A stretch of DNA of 64,000 bases from Rhizobium leguminosarum (GTDB lineage Bacteria; Pseudomonadota; Alphaproteobacteria; Rhizobiales; Rhizobiaceae), in assembly GCF_002953715.1 (NCBI RefSeq), contig NZ_CP025013.1:434001-498000 (forward strand), written 5' to 3'. The position numbers were made by a program, and so were the translations under genes. Of the stretch, positions 8,273 through 15,990 are shown piece by piece; the stretch's first letter is position 1, and each line of letters starts with the position of its first letter. The notes beneath the pieces were generated by a model, which saw only the letters and a list, made by a program, of their open reading frames with translations, ran no database searches and was not told where the DNA came from.

Positions 8273-9027
8273 AGACACTTGTTCAACTTTATTCCGCGCG
8301 CAACTTCACGCCGTGGGATAGAATCCTCGATCAGGTCAAGTCATCCGCATACGACGGAGTAGAAGGCTTTTTCGCTAACTACGAAGACCCGGCTGCGTTT
8401 CGGAGGCTGCTCGATGAGCGCGGTCTCATTATGCCTCAGGGACACTTCGGCCTCGACCTTCTCGAAAGCAACTTCGAAAAGGCGATTTCGATTGCTCGCA
8501 CGCTTGGCATAGACACTGTGATTGCGCCATGGCTTGCCCCTGAAGACCGGCCTGCCGACCTTGCAGGATGGAAGATATTAGCGGCAAGGCTGGACTTACT
8601 CGACCACAAAGTTCGAGGCGAAGGATTCGACTTCGCGTGGCACAATCACGATTTTGAGTTTGTACCGGTCGAAAATGGACTTATTCCAATGGACATTCTG
8701 CTCGACGCTGCGCCTGAGATGAATTGGGAAGCAGACCTCGGCTGGATCTTGAGAGCTGGCGGCGATCCGTTGGATTGGCTCAGGGCTCGGGCAGAACGCG
8801 TCGTCGCGGTCCATCTCAAGGACGTCCAGCCCAACCACGCCACTGCCCTCGAAGACGGCTGGGCCGATCTTGGACATGGCGTGAGTGACTGGCGTCCGAT
8901 CTTCGAGGAGTTCGAAAAACTTCCGTACCTCAAGGCTCATGTGGCCGAGCATGATAATCCCGTCGATTTGGATCGTTTCCTGCGTCGCTGGTCGCAAAGT
9001 TTCAAGACCCTTGCCTCCCAGAAATAG
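8269..9027 (+). CDS. Sugar phosphate isomerase/epimerase-like TIM barrel
   Basis: 252 residues of the AP-endonuclease-2/xylose-isomerase-like superfamily. Metal-site segments seen: HGHFGLD-like PQGHFGLDLL, FAWHNHDFEF, NWEADLGWILRAG, AVHLKDVQPN and the closing AHVAEHDNP. It starts inside the end of the ATPase gene (ATGA overlap), which implies coupled translation. In related operons such proteins isomerise, epimerise or cleave the keto sugar made by the neighbouring Gfo/Idh dehydrogenase. The exact substrate cannot be told from sequence. Confidence 0.85.
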   Translation: MKTLVQLYSARNFTPWDRILDQVKSSAYDGVEGFFANYEDPAAFRRLLDERGLIMPQGHFGLDLLESNFEKAISIARTLGIDTVIAPWLAPEDRPADLAGWKILAARLDLLDHKVRGEGFDFAWHNHDFEFVPVENGLIPMDILLDAAPEMNWEADLGWILRAGGDPLDWLRARAERVVAVHLKDVQPNHATALEDGWADLGHGVSDWRPIFEEFEKLPYLKAHVAEHDNPVDLDRFLRRWSQSFKTLASQK

Positions 9028-9106
9028 CGTTCTGACCCTGTGAGCGAGCTTATAAGGCCGCTGCTTAGGTTGTGGCTCAAACATTATCCAAAACAGGATC
9101 AACGAC

Positions 9107-10159
9107 ATGAAGACGATCAAAGGCCCGGGCCTTTTCCTTGGCCAGTTCGCGGGCGATACTGCTCCTTTCAACTCGTGGGACGCGATTACCAAATGGGCCG
9201 CCGATATCGGTTACAAGGGCGTCCAGGTGCCGACCTGGGCCAGCCAGCTGATCGATCTGAAAAAGGCTGCCACGTCCAAGGATTATTGCGACGAATTCGC
9301 CGGCAAGGCTCGCGAAAACGGCATCGAGATCACCGAACTCTCCACCCATCTGCAAGGCCAGCTCGTCGCTGTTCACCCGGCCTATGACGAAGCCTTCGAC
9401 GGGTTTGCTGCACCGGAGGTGCGCGGCAATCCGAAAGCGCGTCAGGAATGGGCGGTCGAGCAGGTCAAGATGGCGCTGACGGCATCCAAGAACCTCGGGC
9501 TCAAGGCGCATGCGACCTTCTCCGGCGCGCTTGCCTGGCCCTTCATCTATCCCTGGCCGCAGCGTCCTGCCGGTCTGGTCGAGACTGCCTTCGACGAACT
9601 CGCCCGCCGCTGGACGCCGATCCTCAACCATGCGGACGAGAACGGTATCGACGTCTGCTACGAGATCCACCCGGGCGAAGACCTGCATGACGGCATCACC
9701 TTCGAGATGTTCCTGGAGCGGGTGAAGAACCATCCTCGCGCCAACATGCTCTACGATCCCTCGCACTACGTCCTGCAGGGCCTCGATTATCTCGACAATA
9801 TCGACATCTACAAAGACCGCATCAAGATGTTCCACGTCAAGGATGCTGAGTTCAATCCGACCGGGCGCCAGGGCGTCTACGGTGGGTATCAGGGCTGGGT
9901 CGAACGCGCCGGCCGGTTCCGTTCGCTCGGCGACGGTCAGGTCGATTTCGGCGCGGTGTTCTCGAAGATGACGGCGAATAATTTCGACGGCTGGGCCGTG
10001 GTCGAATGGGAATGCGCGCTGAAGCATCCGGAAGACGGTGCCCGCGAAGGCGCCGAATTCGTTGCCGCGCATATTATTCGCGTCACCGAGAAAGCCTTCG
10101 ACGATTTCGCCGGCAGCGGCACGGACCAGGCGGCGAACCGGCGGATGCTGGGGCTCTAA
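9107..10159 (+). CDS. Second xylose-isomerase-like TIM barrel (sugar isomerase/epimerase family)
   Basis: 350 residues, larger than the preceding family member. Segments typical of the fold include GYKGVQVPTW, IEITELSTHLQGQ, VCYEIHPGEDLHDG, NMLYDPSHYVLQGLDY, MFHVKDAEF and VVEWECALKHPE. It begins 79 bases after the previous gene, and its sequence is richer in GC, so it and the next dehydrogenase may be an older, separately acquired pair. Expected role: metal-dependent conversion of a sugar or keto-sugar derivative in the cytoplasm. No catalytic assignment is safe. Confidence 0.85.
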   Translation: MKTIKGPGLFLGQFAGDTAPFNSWDAITKWAADIGYKGVQVPTWASQLIDLKKAATSKDYCDEFAGKARENGIEITELSTHLQGQLVAVHPAYDEAFDGFAAPEVRGNPKARQEWAVEQVKMALTASKNLGLKAHATFSGALAWPFIYPWPQRPAGLVETAFDELARRWTPILNHADENGIDVCYEIHPGEDLHDGITFEMFLERVKNHPRANMLYDPSHYVLQGLDYLDNIDIYKDRIKMFHVKDAEFNPTGRQGVYGGYQGWVERAGRFRSLGDGQVDFGAVFSKMTANNFDGWAVVEWECALKHPEDGAREGAEFVAAHIIRVTEKAFDDFAGSGTDQAANRRMLGL

Positions 10160-10181
10160 CGCATAGGGGTGCTGTGATGCT

Positions 10182-10318
10182 GCCCCTCACCCTAACCCTC
10201 TCCCCGTAAACGGGGCGAGGGGACTTGCCCGACCAAACGTCGAGAGCGGAAAAGACGCCGCGGCATACCCGTTCTCCCCGAGAGCGGGGAGAAGGTGGCG
10301 GCAGCCGGATGAGGGGCC
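10182..10318. repeat. RIME-like intergenic palindromic repeat
   Basis: The segment opens with GCCCCTCACCCTAACCCTCT and closes with GGTGGCGGCAGCCGGATGAG plus GGGC. Inside are inverted arms CTCCCCGT...ACGGGGCGAG and TTCTCCCCG...CGGGGAGAA. This is the well-known pattern of Rhizobium intergenic mosaic elements and supports a Rhizobiaceae host. It separates the TIM-barrel gene from the following dehydrogenase gene and could fold as strong RNA hairpins. Confidence 0.75.
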
Positions 10319-10353
10319 ATATCCGCACTAAGTTTAAATTCCAGGAGGAATCA

Positions 10354-11541
10354 ATGGCAATCGAAGCATCATCCGAACAGACACGCGAGCCGCGCATCCG
10401 GCTCGGCATGGTGGGCGGCGGCGCGGGCGCGTTTATCGGCGCGGTGCACCGTATCGCGGCACGCATTGATGATCAGTACGATCTCATCGCCGGCGCGCTG
10501 TCGGCTTCGCCCGAAAAGGCGATCGCATCCGGCCGCGACCTCGGCCTCGATCCGTCGCGGACCTATTCCAGCTATCGCGAGATGGCGATCCGCGAGGCGA
10601 AGTTGAAGAACGGCATCGAGGCGGTGGCGATCGTCACGCCGAACCATGTTCACTACGATGCAGCCAAGGAATTCCTGAAGCGCGGCATTCATGTGATCTG
10701 CGACAAGCCGCTGACATCCAACCTTGCCGATGCGAAGAAGCTGAAGAAGATCGCCGACGAGAGCGGGGCACTCTTCGTGCTGACGCATAATTACACCGGC
10801 TATCCGATGGTCCGTCAGGCGCGCGAGATGATCGCGAATGGCGAACTCGGTGACATCCGTGTCGTCCAGGCCGAATATCCGCAGGACTGGCTGACGGAAG
10901 CGGTCGAGCAAACCGGCCAGAAGCAGGCCGCCTGGCGCACCGATCCGGCGCAGTCCGGCGTCGGCGGCTCGACCGGCGATATCGGCACGCATGCCTATAA
11001 TCTCGCCGCCTTCATCACTGGCCTGGAACTCGACAGCCTCGCCGCCGATCTCGACAGTTTCGTTCCCGGCCGCCGGCTGGACGATAATGCGCATGTCATG
11101 CTGCGCTTCAAGGCGAAGGGCTCGGAGAAGCCGGCCAAGGGTATGCTCTGGTGCAGCCAGGTGGCGCCCGGCCATGAAAACGGCCTGATGGTGCGTGTCT
11201 ACGGCACCAAGGGCGGGCTGGAATGGACCCAGAAGGACCCGAACTACCTGTGGTACACACCTTTCGGCGAGCCGAAGCGGCTGATCACTCGGGGCGGCGC
11301 CGGTTCAGGCGCTGCTGCCGGCCGTGTCACGCGCGTGCCGTCAGGGCATCCGGAAGGTTATCTCGAAGCCTTTGCGACGATCTATACCGAAGCCGCGCAT
11401 GCGATCAACGCCCGCAAAAAGAGCAAGGCCGTCGACAAGGCAGTGGTCTACCCCACAGTCGATGACGGCGTGAAGGGTGTGGCTTTCGTCGAAGCCTGCG
11501 TCGCGTCTTCGAAGAGGAACGGCGCCTGGGTCAAGGTTTAG
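10354..11541 (+). CDS. Gfo/Idh/MocA-family oxidoreductase
   Basis: 395 residues from the ATG at 10354, which has a good Shine-Dalgarno (CAGGAGGAATCA before it); the longer open frame runs back into the repeat. Motifs: GMVGGGAGAFIGAVH (Rossmann), VTPNHVHYDAAKEFLKRGIHVICDKPLT with the CDKP Lys, and GGSTGDIGTHAYNLAAFITG, the sugar-side His/Asp region. It probably works with the TIM barrel upstream on keto sugars. The RIME-like repeat between them may lower or process read-through. Confidence 0.9.
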   Translation: MAIEASSEQTREPRIRLGMVGGGAGAFIGAVHRIAARIDDQYDLIAGALSASPEKAIASGRDLGLDPSRTYSSYREMAIREAKLKNGIEAVAIVTPNHVHYDAAKEFLKRGIHVICDKPLTSNLADAKKLKKIADESGALFVLTHNYTGYPMVRQAREMIANGELGDIRVVQAEYPQDWLTEAVEQTGQKQAAWRTDPAQSGVGGSTGDIGTHAYNLAAFITGLELDSLAADLDSFVPGRRLDDNAHVMLRFKAKGSEKPAKGMLWCSQVAPGHENGLMVRVYGTKGGLEWTQKDPNYLWYTPFGEPKRLITRGGAGSGAAAGRVTRVPSGHPEGYLEAFATIYTEAAHAINARKKSKAVDKAVVYPTVDDGVKGVAFVEACVASSKRNGAWVKV

Positions 11542-11549
11542 AGACACGC

Positions 11550-11583
11550 CGTGTGGTTCCATAAATATGGGTTATCCCACACG
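11550..11583. terminator. Nested stem-loop after the sugar operon
   Basis: CGTGTGG and CCACACG form a 7-bp outer stem, and CCATAAATATGG forms an inner palindrome, nine bases after the dehydrogenase stop. There is no clear T-run, so it is a weak intrinsic-terminator or mRNA-protecting candidate. Confidence 0.4.
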
Positions 11584-11718
11584 ATTGAGATCGCGCTCGT
11601 CGCTTCAGATACATTCAAGAGCAACTAAAGGAACGAGAACGGGCGAAGGCGGTCCTAAAAGCACTATGGCGTTTGTCATTCATTTGCATTATCATCTCGC
11701 CGAAAAGTGGAGATCGCT

Positions 11719-12027
11719 ATGGCTGCAAATGCACTGGTACAAACTCGTATCGATGCCGAGGTTCGGGATCGTGCCTCCGCAGTGCTTGGAAATATGGGGC
11801 TGACCGTATCTGATGCGGTTCGTATCTTACTCACCCGAACGGCCAACGAAGGTGCGCTGCCGCTGGAGCTTCTTTCCGGCAGCGAGGCCCATGACGCTTG
11901 GTTTCGCACCAAGGTACTTGAAGCGCTGAACGATACTCGACCGGACGTCTCAGATGATGAAGTCGAGGCGCATTTCGCTGAACGTCGAGCGGCAGCCCGC
12001 CTTAACGCGGGTGCGCGCAAATCGTGA
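11719..12027 (+). CDS. RelB/DinJ-family antitoxin
   Basis: 102 residues from the ATG at 11719 (GGAG upstream); an in-frame GTG 12 bases earlier is less likely. The N-terminus MAANALVQTRIDAEVRDRA and GLTVSDAVRILLTRTANEGALP match the ribbon-helix-helix RelB/DinJ fold. The C-terminal half, rich in acidic residues and ending in an Arg/Ala helix, would wrap the toxin. Its stop overlaps the toxin start. Such pairs repress their own promoter. Confidence 0.88.
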   Translation: MAANALVQTRIDAEVRDRASAVLGNMGLTVSDAVRILLTRTANEGALPLELLSGSEAHDAWFRTKVLEALNDTRPDVSDDEVEAHFAERRAAARLNAGARKS

Positions 12028-12317
12028 AGCTTACCTGGTCTGCGTTCGCGTTATCGGATCGCGACGCCATTTTCACATACATAGAAGCAGAAAATCCGTC
12101 AGCCGCCATACTGGTCGACGAACGGATCGTTGCTGCAGTCCGTAGGTTAGTAGATTTTCCCGCGAGCGGTCGTGTTGGCAGAATTGCTGGCACCCGCGAA
12201 CTGGTAATTAACGGCACGCCGTACGTCGCGGCGTATGCAATTACCGAAACAGCGGTTCGTATTCTTCGCGTCCTCCATGGTGCGCAGGAATGGCCAGACA
12301 CTTTGCCAACGCGCTAG
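12024..12317 (+). CDS. RelE/ParE-family toxin
   Basis: 97 residues, GTG start overlapping the antitoxin stop. The sequence has the ParE/RelE layout: LTWSAFALSDRDAIFTYIE, an ILVDERIVAAVRRL helix, FPASGRVGRIAGTRELVI, YVAAYAI and the end VRILRVLHGAQEWP. The R-x-L-hydrophobic-hydrophobic...Y...Y pattern and the RVLH-Q-W end are typical. Target (ribosome-bound mRNA or DNA gyrase) cannot be decided; the ending looks more ParE/YafQ-adjacent than RelE-proper. Confidence 0.88.
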   Translation: MKLTWSAFALSDRDAIFTYIEAENPSAAILVDERIVAAVRRLVDFPASGRVGRIAGTRELVINGTPYVAAYAITETAVRILRVLHGAQEWPDTLPTR

Positions 12318-12350
12318 GCTTTGTTCTCGATGCTGAGTATCAACGGGTCG

Positions 12351-12376
12351 GTGGTTCGAATCTTTTCAAGGCGGCC
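12351..12376 (+). other. tRNA 3'-end-like fragment, copy B (degenerate)
   Basis: GTGGTTCGAATCTTTTCAAG followed by GCGGCC, 34 bases after the toxin stop, shares the core GGTTCGAATC-x2-TTCAAGGCG with the copies near 1.46 and 18.56 kb. T-stem pairing is mostly lost. Confidence 0.3.
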
Positions 12377-12390
12377 AGTGTGTATCGCAC

Positions 12391-12999
12391 CTAACAGAAG
12401 CCATTGAGCTTCAGGATTTTATAGGCATCGATCGTCGCCTGCAGAATCTCCTCTGACGCGCGATCTCCATCGTTTGCGTCGGGATGGTGCATCTTAAGCT
12501 TCAGCTTGTACCGGCTTCTAATTTCATCCGGCGTTGCGTCCGGTGAGAGAGCGAGCGTTTCGAATGCTTTTGCTTCTAGCACCTTAAGTTTGCGGGATTG
12601 AAGGGCCACTCTTGCCGCTTGCCTTTGCGTGGCGTTTTTTCTTGCATTGATCGTCTTCGCGGTCCCGGAGCGAATTGAGGAGGGGAGGGGCGTTCCAGAA
12701 GAGTGATCGACTCTAACTCCCCAGCTTGGGCGGCTCCCACTTGCCGCTTCCCTCTGATAGCGGGCCGTGACGGGGTTCGACAGCTTCGTCACGTAATTGT
12801 AGCCTTCGCTATACTCTTTTGCGTGGCTACGGCAAAACAGCAGGTAAAGTCCCTCAGCATCCGCTCCCACGGGCGCGCGATGCATGCCTTGTTTGTCGCA
12901 TCCGTCCCATTGGCATCTCGGGCCACTTGTTTCGCGATGTTCAGCCGGTTTGTTTCGGGTCGGTCTCAGGCGGACAAAAATCTTTGAATCAGACGTCAT
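12391..12999 (-). CDS. J-domain (DnaJ-like) protein with N-terminal Cys/His cluster
   Basis: 202 residues. The C-terminal ~55 residues form a J domain: AFETLALSPDATPDEIRSRYKLKLKMHHPDANDGD, with the essential HPD triad in the loop. The N-terminal third has C-x4-C (RCQWDGCD) and C-x2-H (FCRSHAKEY), a likely zinc site. Alphaproteobacteria have a family of small J-proteins with this order; it should stimulate DnaK ATPase for some specific client. It stands alone, convergent with the TA pair. Confidence 0.85.
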   Translation of the reverse strand: MTSDSKIFVRLRPTRNKPAEHRETSGPRCQWDGCDKQGMHRAPVGADAEGLYLLFCRSHAKEYSEGYNYVTKLSNPVTARYQREAASGSRPSWGVRVDHSSGTPLPSSIRSGTAKTINARKNATQRQAARVALQSRKLKVLEAKAFETLALSPDATPDEIRSRYKLKLKMHHPDANDGDRASEEILQATIDAYKILKLNGFC

Positions 13000-13159
13000 G
13001 GCGCGTTATACGACTTTGCTGCCGGACACGACAAGATTGCAGACGCCGATCCTTTGACCATCAGCAGCTCATGCTAGGCACGCACGTTTAGTCGACTGCG
13101 GCAAGTCCGCTCTTCGCAACAATCATCCGCATCAAAAAATCAGAAATTTTGCAGAAGCG

Positions 13160-13339
13160 CTATTTGTCGTTTGCGGCTGACACATGGTTTTCCTTGGTGA
13201 GAAAACGAATGCTAGTATCGAGTGTCTTAACAACCAAATCTTTGATGTTCTGGGCGCGTTCCGATGAGCAGCCATCGGGGCCAATTCCCTCAAGTGCGTG
13301 CTGCAATCTGCTGAGAAGTTCTTGATCGTCTATCGTCAT
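13160..13339 (-). CDS. Small conserved-looking hypothetical protein
   Basis: 59 residues from the ATG at 13339, chosen because AAGGAGAACCGG lies just upstream. The longer open frame begins with residues that look non-coding. The sequence MTIDDQELLSRLQHALEGIG...AQNIKDLVVKTLDTSIRFL is predicted helical with no membrane segment. I do not recognise a family; it could be a small regulator or adaptor. Confidence 0.5.
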   Translation of the reverse strand: MTIDDQELLSRLQHALEGIGPDGCSSERAQNIKDLVVKTLDTSIRFLTKENHVSAANDK

Positions 13340-13490
13340 TGCCGGTTCTCCTTTCGGGGGAGAGTACCGGCCCTTGGTATGGTCGCAACTGATTTCATCT
13401 TCAATCCGCGATGTCCACAAGGCGCGAACAAGCGAAGTCAAAACTGCGAAATGTATCCAAAATCACAAGTTGTGCGACACGCCATGGGGC

Positions 13491-13946
13491 TTATATACCG
13501 CGACGGAAGACATGGGTCGTATTCTCGCGCTCAATTGGGCCAAATCCAAGTGTTGGCCAGAACACTTCCGCCTCAGGACCATCGGCATAGAGTGCGATCT
13601 GGCGATCAAATGGTTTTGCATGTTCAAGGACGTAAAGCGCAATCTGTCGACCAACCCCACGCCTGCGGTAGGCTGGCCGAACGTAGAACCGCCTCATACG
13701 CAACCAACTGCTATCGACAAAATCCTGCGTGATGCCACCGATGCCGGCAATTTCATCATGGATGGTGGCTAGCGCTAGTATTTCGCCGGAGCGTTCGAAG
13801 CGGTTAGACCCGTCGAACCACTCGTTCTGAAGCGCGGACATGGTGTCGAAGCCCTCGGCATCGGCTTCAACAAGGAATTGATCAAAGTGGTCCGGCAACT
13901 CAATGATCCGCCTAACCACAACACCATTACCACTGTCACTCACCAT
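13491..13946 (-). CDS. GNAT-family N-acetyltransferase
   Basis: 151 residues from the ATG at 13946, which has GGAAGTGGAG upstream. The acetyl-CoA-binding motif A is RMRRFYVRPAYRRRGVGRQI (R/Q-x2-G-x-G/A form), followed by ALYVLEHA. Motif B-like ALYADGPEAEVFWPTLGFGPIE ends the domain. Substrate unknown; small GNATs near TA and J-domain genes on mobile regions are often of unknown function. Confidence 0.85.
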   Translation of the reverse strand: MVSDSGNGVVVRRIIELPDHFDQFLVEADAEGFDTMSALQNEWFDGSNRFERSGEILALATIHDEIAGIGGITQDFVDSSWLRMRRFYVRPAYRRRGVGRQIALYVLEHAKPFDRQIALYADGPEAEVFWPTLGFGPIERENTTHVFRRGI

Positions 13947-14469
13947 CAGAACTCCACTTCCCGTCGCTCCCCGTCGCAAAAAATCCCGACATTTGCTTGA
14001 TTTTCATAGCTGCCTTTTGCGGCGTCTGAAATTCGGGATTTCCGCGATATAAACATGTTGTCGGGGCCGAAGGCCGGCCCCGATCGCTGATGATCAACTA
14101 AAATAGGTTTCTGCCATCACTTCTTGGATCACCTTCTATGTGAAGAGTTGCGTAAAGATCGCTGCGAGCCTTTCTCCGCCACGGCCGCGCAAGACTCTCC
14201 GGGTTGTTTTTGATATCCGCGACAGCAATAGCGGGTAACCCGTTCTTAGGGCACTGCACCGCCCACTGGCCATCCGCCGAAGCGATCCCCGAGGGAGCGG
14301 CCGTGCTCTGGGGGGCGAGGGTGAGCAATGCCGCAATGTCCGGTGTCGGCGCAATGCGTCCATGGCGGCAGTCGGCGTAAGCAGCATTTTGGATTTTGAT
14401 CCCCGTCGCCTAGTCTGGTACATATGATCTTGCGCCTCCAATAGTGCTGCGTTTTCTTCTGGAGCATCG
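13947..14469. other. Intergenic region, no supported gene
   Basis: About 520 bases between the acetyltransferase and the RidA-like gene. A minus-strand open frame of 76 codons (14098-14328) has no recognisable family and no clear ribosome site. I see no RNA gene or obvious terminator. Confidence 0.4.
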
Positions 14470-14850
14470 ATGTTACGAACGATTATTGCTAGCAGCTCCG
14501 CCCCAGCGGCCCCAGCGTCCTACAGCCAAGCGGTAAAGGCGGCCGGGCTAGTGTTCGTATCGGGTACCGCGCCGATCGACCCTGCTACGGGAAAAATTGT
14601 CGAGGGGCCGGTTCAGGCGCAGGTCGCGCAGTGCCTTACCAACATCGCGGCGATACTAGAGGAAGCCGGAAGCAGTTTGGCCCAAGCGGTGAGCGCCACA
14701 CTCATCATCGCTGATGAGGAGGATTTTGCGCCCGCCAGTGAAGAGTGGGAACGCTGGTTCCCGACCGACCCGCCGGCGAGGCAAGGCGCTAAGATGCCAG
14801 TCCGCGTCCCCGGCATGAAGGTGTCGATTGCGATGATCGCCTTAGCCTGA
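14470..14850 (+). CDS. RidA/YjgF-family protein (atypical active site)
   Basis: 126 residues with the RidA (YjgF/YER057c/UK114) fold: YSQAVKAAGLVFVSGTAPIDPATGKIVEG, the helix QCLTNIAAILEEAGSSLAQAVSATLIIAD and the C-terminal strand. RidA enzymes hydrolyse reactive enamine/imine intermediates. The usual terminal Glu of the active site (VEIE-x-IA) is replaced by VSIAMIA here, so deaminase activity may be altered. It stands alone, convergent with the AraC-type gene. Confidence 0.85.
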   Translation: MLRTIIASSSAPAAPASYSQAVKAAGLVFVSGTAPIDPATGKIVEGPVQAQVAQCLTNIAAILEEAGSSLAQAVSATLIIADEEDFAPASEEWERWFPTDPPARQGAKMPVRVPGMKVSIAMIALA

Positions 14851-14983
14851 TCTGGTTTTAACGGCAGCAGTGCGCCCAAGGGCGAATAACGTCCTGCAAA
14901 CGAAAGACAGAATTTGGCCCATTGCAGTCATGGCACGTGCCGCAAAGGCCGACCAGCGTTGCCGAATTCGGCCACTCGGCAAA

Positions 14984-15787
14984 TCATCTCGCGAAGTAGC
15001 GTGTGGGTGTTGTGCCCAATGCCTTCTTGAACATTACGATGAAGGCGGTAGCCGATTCGTATCCCAAGTCGCTCGACACCCTCTGGACCGTCGCGCCGCT
15101 GGCCAGTTCGCGCAATGCGATGATTAGGTGCAGTTGCCGTCGCCATCGGCCGAAGGTCAGTCCCGTTTCCTGGACCATCAGCCGCTTCAAGGATCGCTCA
15201 CTCATTGCAACGTGTGCCGCCCATTCTACGAGGGTGCGACGGTCGCTCGGCTCCGCCATCAGGGCAGCGGTGATCGCGGCGATTTTCGGATGGCTGGACG
15301 CGGGTAATTCCAGGCCCTGTATCGGCATTTGCGCGAGTTCATCCAGCAAGACCCGCACCATACGGCCGACATGGTCGTCTGGAGCATAGTTGACCGATAC
15401 ATCTGCCAGTCGCAGGATCATCTCGCGGAGCATCGGCGACACAGACAAAGTGCAGCATTCCTGCGGCAGCGTCGCGGCGCCTGGTTGAACGAACAGATAG
15501 GACAGGCGCGCGTTGGACGTGACCTGGTTGCTGTGGGGCACGCCGCCGGGTATCCAGACCCCGCAGTCCGGTGGGACAATCCAGAGGCCATTTTCCGTCT
15601 TGCAGGTGACCGCCCCGTGGAGGGCCAAAATGAGCTGCCCTTGCTGATGCTGGTGCTGGGGCACTTCAGCTTCATAGTCACTGAAGTCGAGGCGGACAGC
15701 GAAGGCCGGGCGATCTGACCAGTCGGGATCGAAGTCGTCGTGGCAGGAGCGCAGCAGTTTTGCGGATTGACCCGATTTGGAGATCAT
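14984..15787 (-). CDS. AraC-family transcriptional regulator (cupin sensor)
   Basis: 267 residues. The N-terminal cupin-like sensor runs through PQHQHQQGQLILALHGAVTC and PPDCGVWIPGGVPHSNQV. The C-terminal double helix-turn-helix includes DRRTLVEWAAHVAMSERSLKRLM and LRELASGATVQRVSSDLGYESATAFIVMFKKALGTTPTRYF. It is placed head-to-head with the NmrA-like gene, but an IS110-family element now lies between them. The original arrangement was probably a regulator with its target. Confidence 0.9.
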   Translation of the reverse strand: MISKSGQSAKLLRSCHDDFDPDWSDRPAFAVRLDFSDYEAEVPQHQHQQGQLILALHGAVTCKTENGLWIVPPDCGVWIPGGVPHSNQVTSNARLSYLFVQPGAATLPQECCTLSVSPMLREMILRLADVSVNYAPDDHVGRMVRVLLDELAQMPIQGLELPASSHPKIAAITAALMAEPSDRRTLVEWAAHVAMSERSLKRLMVQETGLTFGRWRRQLHLIIALRELASGATVQRVSSDLGYESATAFIVMFKKALGTTPTRYFAR

Positions 15788-15990
15788 TTGGCATTATCTC
15801 CAGATTCGTGCGCACTGCAATAGTCTACTATCGGGCGATCAACAACCGAAAGGAGGTGGCATGAAAGAGGCCGCGCCCGTTGAGAGAACGGATCACTGAG
15901 ATGCAGATGATGATCGAGGGACAGTCACACTTCCAGCCTTTCGGCTTATCCTATTGGGGTTTCGAAGATCTCAATAAGGGAGTTGGAAGC

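Noticed and set aside
9077..10072. 331-codon minus-strand frame opposite the second TIM barrel
   Set aside because: Antisense shadow; the + strand has clear family motifs and a ribosome site.
14098..14441. Small minus-strand genes in the gap before the RidA-like gene
   Set aside because: Overlapping frames of 73-101 codons without family signature, ribosome site or clear coding bias.
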